A stretch of 64,000 bases of DNA from Clostridiales bacterium (lineage in GTDB: Bacteria > Bacillota > Clostridia > Saccharofermentanales > Saccharofermentanaceae): NCBI GenBank assembly GCA_017515465.1, contig JAFWFV010000001.1, forward strand, positions 43,752 to 107,751, written 5' to 3'. Below are positions 1-7,903 of the stretch, piece by piece. The notes under the pieces were generated by a model. The model did no database searches, was not told where the DNA came from, and saw only the letters and a list, made by a program, of their open reading frames with translations. The first letter of the stretch is position 1; the number at the start of each line of letters is the position of its first letter. Both the position numbers and the translations under genes were made by a program.

Positions 1-1
1 A

Positions 2-508
2 ACCGGAATGGAGAGGGCTGTAAAGACAGGTATCGGCAGTTATGCAATAGAACTCGAAGGTCTCAGGATAGGTGCAGTTGTTGCAGTTAATGCTCTGGGC
101 GATATCTATGACTGCAATACGGGAAAGATCATCGCCGGCCTTTTAAATGAGGACAGGACAGGCTTTTCATGTTCTCCTGCCGAGATGGAAAGATCTATCA
201 GAAAGATCAAGAACCGTTTCGTAAAAAATACTACTCTGGGAGTGGTTATCACCAATGCCGGTTTTGACAAGACTGCGCTATGCAAGATTGCTGGAATGGG
301 CCATGACGGCTATGCCAGATCCATCAGGCCCGTGCATACTTCTTTTGACGGGGATACAATATACGCACTTTCCGTAGGAGATGTGGATGCTGACCAGGAA
401 GTTGTGGGTACACTTGCTTCAGAAGTGATAAGCGAGGCGATAATAAGGGCTGTTTATAGTGCTGAAAGTGCATACGGGATACCCTGTGCAAAAGACATCG
501 CCAAGTGA
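2..508 (+). CDS. P1 (S58, DmpA-like) family peptidase, 3' part
   Basis: The reading frame is open from the window edge, so the N-terminal part is missing and only about 168 residues are visible. The remaining piece resembles the C-terminal half of the S58/P1 peptidase family (DmpA-type aminopeptidases, self-processing Ntn-type hydrolases): a GIGSYAIEL strand, then LRIGAVVAVNALGDIYD, a long region ending in TLGVVITNAGFDK, and a terminal helix ISEAIIRAVYSAES. In this family the autoprocessing nucleophile lies near the segment just before the visible start, so I cannot say whether the catalytic Ser/Thr is present. A strong terminator follows the stop codon at once, so this gene ends its transcription unit. 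Family assignment is fairly safe; substrate is unknown. Confidence 0.75.
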   Translation, partial: TGMERAVKTGIGSYAIELEGLRIGAVVAVNALGDIYDCNTGKIIAGLLNEDRTGFSCSPAEMERSIRKIKNRFVKNTTLGVVITNAGFDKTALCKIAGMGHDGYARSIRPVHTSFDGDTIYALSVGDVDADQEVVGTLASEVISEAIIRAVYSAESAYGIPCAKDIAK

Positions 509-512
509 TACA

Positions 513-540
513 AAAGCACCTGTTTGCAGGTGCTTTTTTC
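513..540 (+). terminator. Rho-independent terminator after the P1 peptidase
   Basis: A stem AAGCACCTG / CAGGTGCTT with a TTTG loop is followed by six or more T. It lies 5 nt after the TGA of the peptidase gene. Confidence 0.9.
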
Positions 541-562
541 TTTTAAACTTATTGAAATCTCC

Positions 563-590
563 GTGACACATTAATCCGGACACCTAATAG
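563..590 (+). promoter_or_regulatory. Possible promoter for the small zinc-ribbon genes
   Basis: GTGACA at 563-568 and TAATAG at 585-590 are separated by 16 nt. It is a weak match, but it sits in the only gap between the upstream terminator and the 49-codon gene. Confidence 0.3.
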
Positions 591-628
591 TAGAATTAGA
601 TTAACAACAGAGAAGGTGGTTCGGAAAA

Positions 629-778
629 ATGGATGAAAAACAGTTAACAAATCTTACAACAGAGACACAGCAGACCAGAGCCACCGTTACCAGACTCGGA
701 AGCATGTCTTTTGAAGATGAGAACGAACTCGAACTGATCGATTTTCTCACACTGCTCGATGAACGTGAGTACAGGTGA
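629..778 (+). CDS. Small hypothetical protein, 49 aa
   Basis: ATG at 629 is preceded by a good ribosome binding site (AGAAGGTGG, 611-619) and opens a 50-codon frame ending in TGA at 776-778. The product is acidic and hydrophilic: MDEKQLTNLTTETQQT at the start, then a segment rich in Glu and Leu (FEDENELELIDFLTLLDE) likely to be helical. There is no Cys, no signal peptide and no membrane segment. The stop overlaps a possible GTG start of the next gene (GGTGA), which suggests translational coupling to the zinc-ribbon protein. I do not recognise the family. Support comes from the RBS, codon use like its neighbours and the tight spacing. Confidence 0.55.
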   Translation: MDEKQLTNLTTETQQTRATVTRLGSMSFEDENELELIDFLTLLDEREYR

Positions 779-1071
779 TCCTGACGATGAAGCGTTTATC
801 CAGCGATTATGAGGGCCGCTGCGGCAATTGTCACAAACTGCTCGCCGATGATGATCAGTTCTGCCGCTATTGCGGCACTCCCAAGGGTGAGGGAGGATTC
901 CTTCCGTACGAAAACTCAAATATGTGTGTTTACGGTCCTCCGGTAGATACTACCCATACATGTACATCATGCGGCTATTCCTGGAACATCAGAGCTCTCG
1001 GCGTCGATAATGCCAGGTTCTGTCCCAGGTGCGGAAGTTCAGTCGATACCACTTACGAAGACAGGTATTGA
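775..1071 (+). CDS. Double zinc-ribbon protein, about 94-98 aa
   Basis: Two four-Cys zinc ribbons are visible. The first has CGNC (residues 16-19) paired with CRYC (30-33); the second has CTSC (63-66) paired with CPRC (83-86). Between them is a short linker with a YGPP turn. The start is either GTG at 775, which overlaps the preceding stop codon, or ATG at 787; the GTG would be translated by coupling. There is no catalytic domain, no signal peptide and no membrane segment. Such small ribbon proteins usually act in nucleic-acid or protein binding, but nothing here indicates the partner. Zinc ribbons also open the products at 1157, 43210 and 55426, so this genome uses them widely. Confidence 0.7.
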   Translation: MILTMKRLSSDYEGRCGNCHKLLADDDQFCRYCGTPKGEGGFLPYENSNMCVYGPPVDTTHTCTSCGYSWNIRALGVDNARFCPRCGSSVDTTYEDRY

Positions 1072-1089
1072 TCCCCAAAACAAGTACTT

Positions 1090-1118
1090 TTGTTAATTAT
1101 TGACATTTAGGTTATAAT
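1090..1118 (+). promoter_or_regulatory. Promoter, zinc-ribbon membrane protein
   Basis: TTGTTA at 1090-1095, a 17-nt spacer and a perfect TATAAT at 1113-1118. An RBS (AGGGAGGG) and the ATG at 1157 follow. Confidence 0.7.
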
Positions 1119-1156
1119 GTACTCGACCATTTTTAAGTCAAGTTAGGGAGGGTATT

Positions 1157-2269
1157 ATGTCTAAATGTCAGTTTTGTGGCTCCGAGATAGAAGATGGTGC
1201 CAAGTTTTGTAGTAATTGCGGCGCAACAGCTCCTGTAGCAGCTGAGCCTGCAGCAGTTCCTGCTCCCGTTGTAGCAGAACCTGTTGTTCCTCAGCCTGAA
1301 CCTCAGCCTATTGCTCAACCCGCACCGCAGCCTCAGTATCAGCAGCCTCAGCCTGTTTATTCAGCACCTGCAAGCAACAACAACTATTCCACTTTCACTG
1401 AGCAGCCCAAGAACAATGGCTGCTGCGTAGCCGGATTCGTTGTATCTCTTGTTTCACTGCTCTGCTGCGGTCTGACTGCGATCATCAGCTTGATCCTGTC
1501 GATCATCGGTCTTGCTACTGTTGGCAAGAAGAAGCAGAAGGGTAAGGGCCTCGCTGTAGCAGGTCTGATCATTTCTATCGTTCAGTGCATCTTCTTTATC
1601 TTCTTCTTCCTAATTGGTAACGCAGGCATGATCGCCAGCATGGAGAAGTACATCAGCAGTGCTCAGAGAGTAACAAGAAGCTCATCTTCATATGATGATG
1701 ACGATGAGGATGATGATGACTGGGATGTCGATGATGACGACGAAGACGATGATGACGATTACGACTTCGACGACGACGATTTCGATTACACAACAGATGC
1801 AACAGATTCTACAACTGAGTCAACTTCCGGCGGATATTCAGGATCTCTTTCCGTTCTCGGCAGCACAGAGAACGGTTACATCGATCTGACGCAGGGTGCA
1901 TGGGATCCCTGGACAGAGGCTACCACATGGCCTGATTCAGTCGTCAAGGTAGATCAGGCATTCAATTCCAATTCCGGAGCCATTATTACAATGGTAACTT
2001 ACAATACGGATCAGGATGCTGATACTATGGCCAGAACATCTATGGCTCACATGGATTCACAGGGTGTATCAGGTATCACAGGTGCTCATGTAACCATCGG
2101 CGGATATAATGCATCTCAGGCATACGGACTCTATCCTGATGGAACATATTTCGTATGCTGGTACTTCAGGACTGATGAAGACGATTATCTCCACTACATT
2201 GCAGTCGAATTCCCTGAATCAGACTATGCATCTTTCTCAATGGTAGAGAATAACTTCAGGATGAACTGA
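1157..2269 (+). CDS. Zinc-ribbon membrane protein with Asp-rich linker
   Basis: 370 residues in clear modules. A zinc ribbon (Cys 4, 7, 18, 21) comes first, then a Pro/Gln/Ala-rich linker (about 24-85). Two membrane helices follow (about 90-120 and 132-155), joined by a short Lys/Gly-rich turn, in the manner of DUF4190-type proteins. An extremely acidic stretch at about 180-210 is almost all Asp, and it leads to a roughly 140-residue C-terminal domain with alternating strands. The likely topology places the ribbon in the cytoplasm. The acidic stretch and C-terminal domain follow the second helix, so they would be on the same side as the ribbon if there are two helices. The gene has its own promoter and terminator. 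Function is unknown; sensing or envelope scaffolding is only a guess. Confidence 0.75.
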   Translation: MSKCQFCGSEIEDGAKFCSNCGATAPVAAEPAAVPAPVVAEPVVPQPEPQPIAQPAPQPQYQQPQPVYSAPASNNNYSTFTEQPKNNGCCVAGFVVSLVSLLCCGLTAIISLILSIIGLATVGKKKQKGKGLAVAGLIISIVQCIFFIFFFLIGNAGMIASMEKYISSAQRVTRSSSSYDDDDEDDDDWDVDDDDEDDDDDYDFDDDDFDYTTDATDSTTESTSGGYSGSLSVLGSTENGYIDLTQGAWDPWTEATTWPDSVVKVDQAFNSNSGAIITMVTYNTDQDADTMARTSMAHMDSQGVSGITGAHVTIGGYNASQAYGLYPDGTYFVCWYFRTDEDDYLHYIAVEFPESDYASFSMVENNFRMN

Positions 2270-2300
2270 TATCTGATCAGCGGTCAGAAAACTAACAGAT

Positions 2301-2340
2301 CCCCATCTTCCGTCTTCGGAAGATGGGTTTGATCTTTTAT
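2301..2340 (+). terminator. Rho-independent terminator
   Basis: A stem of about ten base pairs (CCATCTTCCG / CGGAAGATGG, TCTT loop) is followed by GTTTGATCTTTT. It separates the zinc-ribbon membrane protein from the MATE gene; the T tract is interrupted, so read-through is possible. Confidence 0.75.
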
Positions 2341-2359
2341 AAGGGCAGGAAGTATCAAG

Positions 2360-4129
2360 GTGAACGCGAACGGCAGGATCATTAACAGGATATTTACGAA
2401 GTCTGTGATCAGCATCATCGTTGCAGCAATGGCTGCGATGCTGGGTATCGTCATAGACGGAATAGTAATAGGCCGTTTCCTGGGTCCCGAATCCATGGCG
2501 GCTTACGGACTGGTAATGCCGGTGGCAAATCTGGTAACCCTATTCAGCGGTGTGCTGTCAACAGGCGTTCAGATCGTATGCGCACAACGTCTCGGCAGCG
2601 GTGATATAAAAGGTGCCAGAAAGGCATTTTCCATGTGCATGGTCATCACCGTGATCATATCTGTGATCCTGATCTCTGTCATCTTATCCTTCAGGAATGA
2701 TATCGTCGTATTTCTAGGGGCGAAAGGCAATTCGGCATATCTGCTGCCATATGCCTCTGAATATCTCCTGGGCCTGGCTTTTTCGATCCCGTCTATGCTC
2801 TTCCTGTTTGAGTTTAATACTCTCCTCAGGCTGGATGGGGATCCCAACAGGATCATATTAGCTGTTGGAGTAATGACAGTATTAGACATAGCAGGGGACA
2901 TTATCAATGCACTGGTGATCAGGGGAGGAATGCTCGGTATTGGCCTTGCTACCACGATCAGTTATGCTGTTGCAGTAGTGATAGTGCTCTTCCATTTTAC
3001 AAAGAAGGATATAATCTTCAGGTTTTCGTTCAAGGGTCTGCAGCTTTCTGATCTGAAGGACATCTTCCTGACTGGCTCCTCCTCCGCGGTAGGATCTGCA
3101 TCAGCTGTTCTCAGGAACACAGTTCTAAATAACATACTCGTATTGACAGTGCTGTCAGGAACAGCCGTCGGTGCTTTCGGGATCATGAATACCGTACTGA
3201 GCTTTTCCCAATGCACCATGATCGGCATTGGATTGACAGCATCGATGATCGCAGGAATGCTCTATGGTGACAGGGACAGAACAGCGTCTGAGTATCTTGT
3301 GCGCATGACTGTTAAGACCGATCTTTTACTGGGTCTTTCTATCGGAGCGGTGTTGTTTATCTTTTCCGGTCAGATCGCATCCATATTCGGGAATAAGGAT
3401 GGTCAGGCAATGGTTGAACTGGCCGGCAGAGCCATAAGGTTCTATGCTTTTAGCGTTGCGCTTTACGGAATCAATAATTCATTTGTCAATTATGTTCAGG
3501 GCATGAAGAGGATGGTGATCGCAAATGTCTACGGTTTCCTGCAGAACTTCCTGTTCATTGCGGTCCCGGCGGTCTCACTTATCGGTCTGATCGATACAGA
3601 TGCCGTGTGGGCCGCATTTGTTATTGGTGAGATCTTAACCTTGATCTGTGTAGTGATACTGGCTGCTGTCAATAAGAAGGGAATGCCTTACCGTTTCAGG
3701 GACTTCCTGTTCCTGCCTAATTGTTTTGACCTGTCTGATGAAGATATCTGCGAGATAAGCATCTCCAGACAGGAGCAGGTCATTCCCGCTTCTCTTGAGA
3801 TAGACAGGTTCTGCAGAAAGAAAGGGGCAGATGCCAAGATCAGGCTGCTCCTGCCGCTCTTCGTGGAAGAACTGGGAAACAACGTCTCTTCATACGGTTT
3901 CGGCGATGACGGCAAGAACAGCATGGATATAAGAGTGATCTGCGACCGGGAAGGATTTGCGCTGAGGATAAGGGATAACTGCAGGATGTTCGATCCGGTC
4001 GAATGGGCCAGGATAAATGAAGCCGGTGATCCTGCTGCTAATATCGGTATACGTATGGTCCTGGGAATGGCCAGTGACGTCAGTTATGTTAATACATTGG
4101 AACTCAATATCCTGACTATCAGGATATGA
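2360..4129 (+). CDS. MATE-family transporter fused to a HATPase-like domain
   Basis: 589 residues. Residues 1 to about 450 are a MATE/NorM-type multidrug exporter with about 12 hydrophobic helices and internal duplication. Instead of ending there, the protein continues with a soluble domain that looks like the RsbW/SpoIIAB-type histidine-kinase ATPase fold: an N-box-like EELGNNV (about 503-509), a G1-like RDNCRMFDP (about 539) and a G2-like NIGIRMV (about 562). There is no phosphoacceptor His domain. GTG at 2360 is chosen as start, with AGGAAG upstream. The neighbouring acyltransferase converges on it and begins directly after its stop. The transport substrate is not predictable; the ATPase-like domain may gate transport or act as an anti-sigma or partner-binding module (inference). 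Confidence 0.8.
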   Translation: MNANGRIINRIFTKSVISIIVAAMAAMLGIVIDGIVIGRFLGPESMAAYGLVMPVANLVTLFSGVLSTGVQIVCAQRLGSGDIKGARKAFSMCMVITVIISVILISVILSFRNDIVVFLGAKGNSAYLLPYASEYLLGLAFSIPSMLFLFEFNTLLRLDGDPNRIILAVGVMTVLDIAGDIINALVIRGGMLGIGLATTISYAVAVVIVLFHFTKKDIIFRFSFKGLQLSDLKDIFLTGSSSAVGSASAVLRNTVLNNILVLTVLSGTAVGAFGIMNTVLSFSQCTMIGIGLTASMIAGMLYGDRDRTASEYLVRMTVKTDLLLGLSIGAVLFIFSGQIASIFGNKDGQAMVELAGRAIRFYAFSVALYGINNSFVNYVQGMKRMVIANVYGFLQNFLFIAVPAVSLIGLIDTDAVWAAFVIGEILTLICVVILAAVNKKGMPYRFRDFLFLPNCFDLSDEDICEISISRQEQVIPASLEIDRFCRKKGADAKIRLLLPLFVEELGNNVSSYGFGDDGKNSMDIRVICDREGFALRIRDNCRMFDPVEWARINEAGDPAANIGIRMVLGMASDVSYVNTLELNILTIRI

Positions 4130-5275
4130 TCAGCAGGATACTTCTTTCTTTCTGATGTTCTTTGTGAACCAGCGGGGAATATATGTGAGGACCAGGGTAG
4201 TAACTGTGATCATGGCGATCTTATATATCCAGTGTGACGGGGATACCAGAGTCATATAGTATGTATCAGGCTCGACCTTTGCATCCGTGAGAGCAATGAA
4301 TATTATGTCCATTATGGTAAATGCTATGAACTGCCATGAATAAACTGTCATTGATTCTATTCCAACGGTAGCCAAACATTTCTTGAATCCGGAAAACGGT
4401 ATCAGGTCTAAAAGCCTGAAGAGCTGGATCGCTACATAAGATGTACCGATGCCTCCGAGATAGAGCAGGAATACGCTGAAAAACTGATAAGGACCATAAA
4501 AGCTTACTACATAGCCGTTACCTATCGTTCCGGTATACTGTGATATTCCAATAAATAAGGCGGATATCAGAAATGCCGGTATGAGCTTGCGGGGGCTTTT
4601 GGGAGTCAGCATATCATAGTCCTTGATCAGACTGCCAAACAGCATGAAAGCCGCACCGATACACCCTCTGCCAAAGCCGTATGGGAACTGGAACATTCCC
4701 GTGAATGTTTCCAGACCGCCTAGTGCCAGATATATGACAGTAGCAGCTGCCAGAACGATGTTGTGATGCTTTTTATTCTCCAGGATGGGATATGCCAGCA
4801 TACATGCGGTGAACATGGCTGGCAGGAACCACAGATGGCAGTCGGTAGGGAGTATGCAGTCGATGACTCCGGGACCCGGGTGGGTCTTATAGGAAGCAAC
4901 TTCCAGCAGGAATGTCTCAAGCCCGGAAGGTACGGGTACTAATCCCGATCCCCATGTTCCATTCAGGAGAGCCATGACTATAACCCTGTAATCGCTGTAC
5001 CCGACAAAACTGCTCCTGAACATTTCCAGGAACCCGAAAAGGGCAAGGTAGGACCAGTAGGGGATCATAAGCCTCTTAAAACGCTGGAGAGCATATTGCT
5101 TAAAGGTGAATTTGCCCTTGGTATAAGTGCATCCTGAAATAATGAAAAAGGTGGGGATGATGAACATGCAGATATCATGGAGTTGCGTAAACCCCGCATG
5201 AATGGTCAAAACGGCAATAATGGCGATCGCCCTGGAATAATCGATTACATTTATCCTCTGATTAGTTGCCGGCAT
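4130..5275 (-). CDS. Acyltransferase 3 family membrane protein
   Basis: 381 residues with about ten hydrophobic helices. The N-terminus carries the family signature NVIDYSRAIAIIAVLTIHAG, in which the family's catalytic-type His is present, followed by FFIISG. The family moves acyl groups, mostly acetyl, onto extracytoplasmic sugars such as peptidoglycan or exopolysaccharide. It is encoded convergently to the MATE gene with no gap between the stop codons, and lies downstream of tRNA-Thr in the same direction. A TATAAT (ATTATA at 5305-5310 on the plus strand) could drive it separately. The acceptor is unknown. Confidence 0.8.
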   Translation of the reverse strand: MPATNQRINVIDYSRAIAIIAVLTIHAGFTQLHDICMFIIPTFFIISGCTYTKGKFTFKQYALQRFKRLMIPYWSYLALFGFLEMFRSSFVGYSDYRVIVMALLNGTWGSGLVPVPSGLETFLLEVASYKTHPGPGVIDCILPTDCHLWFLPAMFTACMLAYPILENKKHHNIVLAAATVIYLALGGLETFTGMFQFPYGFGRGCIGAAFMLFGSLIKDYDMLTPKSPRKLIPAFLISALFIGISQYTGTIGNGYVVSFYGPYQFFSVFLLYLGGIGTSYVAIQLFRLLDLIPFSGFKKCLATVGIESMTVYSWQFIAFTIMDIIFIALTDAKVEPDTYYMTLVSPSHWIYKIAMITVTTLVLTYIPRWFTKNIRKKEVSC

Positions 5276-5336
5276 ATAATAATCCCCATCGTTGTTATAG
5301 AGAAATTATAACATAACGACAGGGATTTAATACACT

Positions 5337-5411
5337 TGGAGCCAATGGTGGGAATCGAACCCACGACCTATTCATTACGAGTGAATTGCTCTACCCCTGA
5401 GCCACATTGGC
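5337..5411 (-). tRNA. tRNA-Thr (anticodon CGT)
   Basis: The reverse strand gives a full cloverleaf. The acceptor stem is GCCAATG/CATTGGC and the D arm contains GCTCAGGGGTAGAGC. The anticodon stem ATTCA/TGAAT has loop CTCGTAA (anticodon CGT, reads ACG). The T arm is GTGGGTTCGAATCCCAC. A T discriminator and an encoded CCA end follow. The gene is 75 nt including CCA. Confidence 0.95.
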
Positions 5412-5425
5412 ATTTCAGCATAAGA

Positions 5426-5454
5426 ATTTTACTTAGATTAGTGAGTTATGTCAA
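5426..5454 (-). promoter_or_regulatory. Strong promoter of tRNA-Thr
   Basis: On the minus strand, TTGACA (5449-5454) and TAAAAT (5426-5431) are spaced exactly 17 nt, with the tRNA 5' end 15 nt downstream. It overlaps the plus-strand promoter of the lipoprotein at 5474. Confidence 0.85.
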
Positions 5455-5467
5455 GTAATGTTATAAT
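5438..5467 (+). promoter_or_regulatory. Promoter of solute-binding lipoprotein, possibly leaderless
   Basis: A perfect TATAAT at 5462-5467 lies only 6 nt before the ATG at 5474. A weak TTAGTG is 18 nt upstream. No Shine-Dalgarno sequence precedes the ATG, so transcription may begin at or next to the start codon. Confidence 0.5.
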
Positions 5468-5473
5468 TAGCTT

Positions 5474-6847
5474 ATGCATTACAGATACGGTCTAAAGTCA
5501 ATATCATTAATACTTGCGGCTATGTTTACTGCCAGCATGTTCTTTACTGCCTGTAAGAAGGATGATGATGACTTTCCTGACATGGAGTATCCCGAGGAGA
5601 CCACGGCAGAATCTACTGATGATCAGTCAGTTCCTCAGAATCAGGAGTCCGATATCATATCCATAACAGTTGCATCTCCTTATTCATCCGAGACGATCGA
5701 ATATCTCGCAAAGCTCTATTACTGCAAGGAAAACGACCTTTTCGGAGAGAACACGGGCGATACTGTCAGTCTGTCGTTCCTGGACGGAATATCTCCTGAC
5801 TTTATAGTAAATTCCATCGTAACTTCGGGAGAGGGTCTGTCACAGGACAACATCATCGAAATGAACAACAACGGTGGGGTCATTGACCTGTTCCTGACGG
5901 GTCATGTAGATGATTCCATTCAGAGAGACAAGATAGTACCTCTTAATGAATACCTTTCCTCGAACAGCCTGATCGCGTCGGGCAAGGTCTATATGAGCGA
6001 GATGGACAAGGATACCCATAACGGTCTGTTATATGGCATTCCATTCTATTCGTCAGTCCAGCTGATGATCGGAAACTCCGATTTCATACCTGATTCCGGC
6101 AAGATCCCTTTCAGGTACAATACGGCAAAGCTCATTGAATATCTGACTGAGATCAAGAACGGATACAACTGTACACCTCTTTATTCCGGCTATGATCTCA
6201 TGCCTTATATCTGCAGCTCGTTTAGTGATGTTGACAGATGTTCCTTCATGCTCATGGATGAGTACAGGGTAGATCCTGAAGGGACTATGGAGGTCATAGG
6301 CAGTGAACTAAGCTTTGTTAATTCCCTTTATGGCAGCAGGCTGTCAGGGGATCTTACCGTCAGCGGGTCCAATCCCGTGTTTTCGAGAGATGCAGGCATG
6401 TGGGTATCATCATCATCTGAGATCTCCAGCTGGGAAGCCTATTATCCTTCCGGTATCTATTTTGTAGGGCTTCCCGTAGCGGATAATGCCCGCATGATCC
6501 CCATAGTAAATCTCTATTCTCTATGTGTTAACAAGGCATCCCCGAACCAGAAGTTTGCTTCGGAATTTGCAGCTTTCATGGCGCTGGATACCGATGCCAG
6601 AACACTTCTCGAGAGGCTGGAGCCCATGACGGGGTTCCTTCCATCCGTTAAGAATCAGGAAGTGTGGAATCATGTCCTGGCTGATGAGCTCTTCGGCCAG
6701 GTTGCTAATAATTACTACCAGAATATGGAGGATGCCGTTTACTGTCCTGATGTTTCTGACAGTACGTATTCTTCTGTGATCGGATATTTTGATACTTATG
6801 AGGGTGGAGAATTCGATCCGGAGGCCTGCTATGGTTACACTAGATAA
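5474..6847 (+). CDS. Extracellular solute-binding lipoprotein (family 1-like)
   Basis: 457 residues. The N-terminus is a lipoprotein signal with the lipobox FTAC (Cys 27), then KKDDDD and an acidic linker. The body resembles sugar-type ABC solute-binding proteins: a segment with DLFLTGHVDD, then KIVPLNEYLSS, YGIPFYSSVQ and a late FAAFMALDTDARTLLERL. No permease or ATPase genes lie beside it, so it may be an orphan receptor or may work with permeases elsewhere. It overlaps the next gene by 17 nt. The start was chosen because it gives a complete signal peptide; there is no RBS (see promoter entry). Ligand unknown. Confidence 0.75.
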   Translation: MHYRYGLKSISLILAAMFTASMFFTACKKDDDDFPDMEYPEETTAESTDDQSVPQNQESDIISITVASPYSSETIEYLAKLYYCKENDLFGENTGDTVSLSFLDGISPDFIVNSIVTSGEGLSQDNIIEMNNNGGVIDLFLTGHVDDSIQRDKIVPLNEYLSSNSLIASGKVYMSEMDKDTHNGLLYGIPFYSSVQLMIGNSDFIPDSGKIPFRYNTAKLIEYLTEIKNGYNCTPLYSGYDLMPYICSSFSDVDRCSFMLMDEYRVDPEGTMEVIGSELSFVNSLYGSRLSGDLTVSGSNPVFSRDAGMWVSSSSEISSWEAYYPSGIYFVGLPVADNARMIPIVNLYSLCVNKASPNQKFASEFAAFMALDTDARTLLERLEPMTGFLPSVKNQEVWNHVLADELFGQVANNYYQNMEDAVYCPDVSDSTYSSVIGYFDTYEGGEFDPEACYGYTR

Positions 6848-7892
6848 GATCAGGCTTTCCGATGCAAAGAAACTGAGATCAGCAGGACTTGTCACAGGGT
6901 CCCTTACCATGATCGAGGATGAGTTCAGGACTTATGTCAACTTCGCGCAGATAGATGTTCTGGTTGCCAGTATAGATGAGGTTCCGGCCGCGCTTGTGAA
7001 GCTCTATCATCTGGACCGTAACCGCTGCCGAGTTCATCTTAAGGTAGTGATCTCTGCAGAATTGTCAGATGATGTCTACTATGAACTGATGGACAGGATA
7101 ACTTATCATGCACTGGTCGAATCAGGTTACCATAAGCTCACGGTCAATATATCCTCTGCCAACTCTTTCTTTGAGGATCCCTGCATCAGACTGGGATACA
7201 TTCAGGAATCAGTCCTTTTTGATGAGATAGATAATGACGGATTATTCGAAGATGCGGGTCTGTTCAGGATCCTGTCCGCCGATTACAGAAACTATAATGT
7301 ATGTTTTGTTCCTTTTGACATTGGTGTGGCAGTGATATCCGGCAGCAACTCAGTTATTAATGGGATCAGACTGTTCAGGTTCGGTGACAGGCTGCCCGGA
7401 GGTTTCATCCTGAACGTTGCCAAACAGCTCAGGATCGTTGACCGCAGCGGCTGCCTGCTTGCTCCTGCAGATGATATCTATTCCATGAGGGATGAAGATA
7501 TCAAGCTCCTTCCTGATGAAGTAGCAAAGGCATATAAGCAGGTCTCCGACTATTTCGGCAAGAGGTCGTCCAGATTTGATCTGAACCTGGATCTGTCTTC
7601 CGGCACTGAATTCCAGCAAAGGGTGTGGGAGGAGATATCACGCATAAAGTACGGAGATACCAGAAGCTATGAGGACATTGCGCTGTTGATATCCGGTGGC
7701 GACAAGTCCAAGGCCAAGAACCTCACCAGAGCTGTAGGTAATGCCTGCTCCGATAATCCCGTTATGCTGGCGGTACCCTGCCACAGGGTCATCGGAAAGG
7801 ACGGCAAGCTGGCAGGTTTTTCAGCAGGTGTTGAAGTTCAGGATGCCCTGCTGACTCTAGAGGCGTTCTCATACGTCACATCGATCATCTGA
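6831..7892 (+). CDS. GNAT-like domain fused to Ogt-type methyltransferase domain
   Basis: 353 residues from the ATG at 6831, which has GGAGG 7 nt upstream; an earlier in-frame ATG at 6789 has no such site. The C-terminal roughly 85 residues are an O6-alkylguanine-DNA alkyltransferase domain: FQQRVWEEI, RAVGNACSDNP, then the active-site PCHRVIGKDG with Cys about 317, and GFSAGVEVQDALLTLE. The region around residues 80-140 looks like an acetyltransferase tail (SANSFFEDPCIRLGYIQES, like the GNAT final strand). A middle domain of about 100 residues is not recognised. The methyl-acceptor Cys is intact, so DNA-repair or alkyl-sensing function is plausible. It overlaps the upstream lipoprotein gene and precedes a flavin reductase by 11 nt. 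Confidence 0.7.
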   Translation: MVTLDKIRLSDAKKLRSAGLVTGSLTMIEDEFRTYVNFAQIDVLVASIDEVPAALVKLYHLDRNRCRVHLKVVISAELSDDVYYELMDRITYHALVESGYHKLTVNISSANSFFEDPCIRLGYIQESVLFDEIDNDGLFEDAGLFRILSADYRNYNVCFVPFDIGVAVISGSNSVINGIRLFRFGDRLPGGFILNVAKQLRIVDRSGCLLAPADDIYSMRDEDIKLLPDEVAKAYKQVSDYFGKRSSRFDLNLDLSSGTEFQQRVWEEISRIKYGDTRSYEDIALLISGGDKSKAKNLTRAVGNACSDNPVMLAVPCHRVIGKDGKLAGFSAGVEVQDALLTLEAFSYVTSII

Positions 7893-7903
7893 GGAGGAGT
7901 AAT

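Noticed and set aside
1690..1795. Tandem repeat or microsatellite
   Set aside because: The GAT/GAC run is irregular and lies in frame in a coding region; it is an Asp-rich linker.
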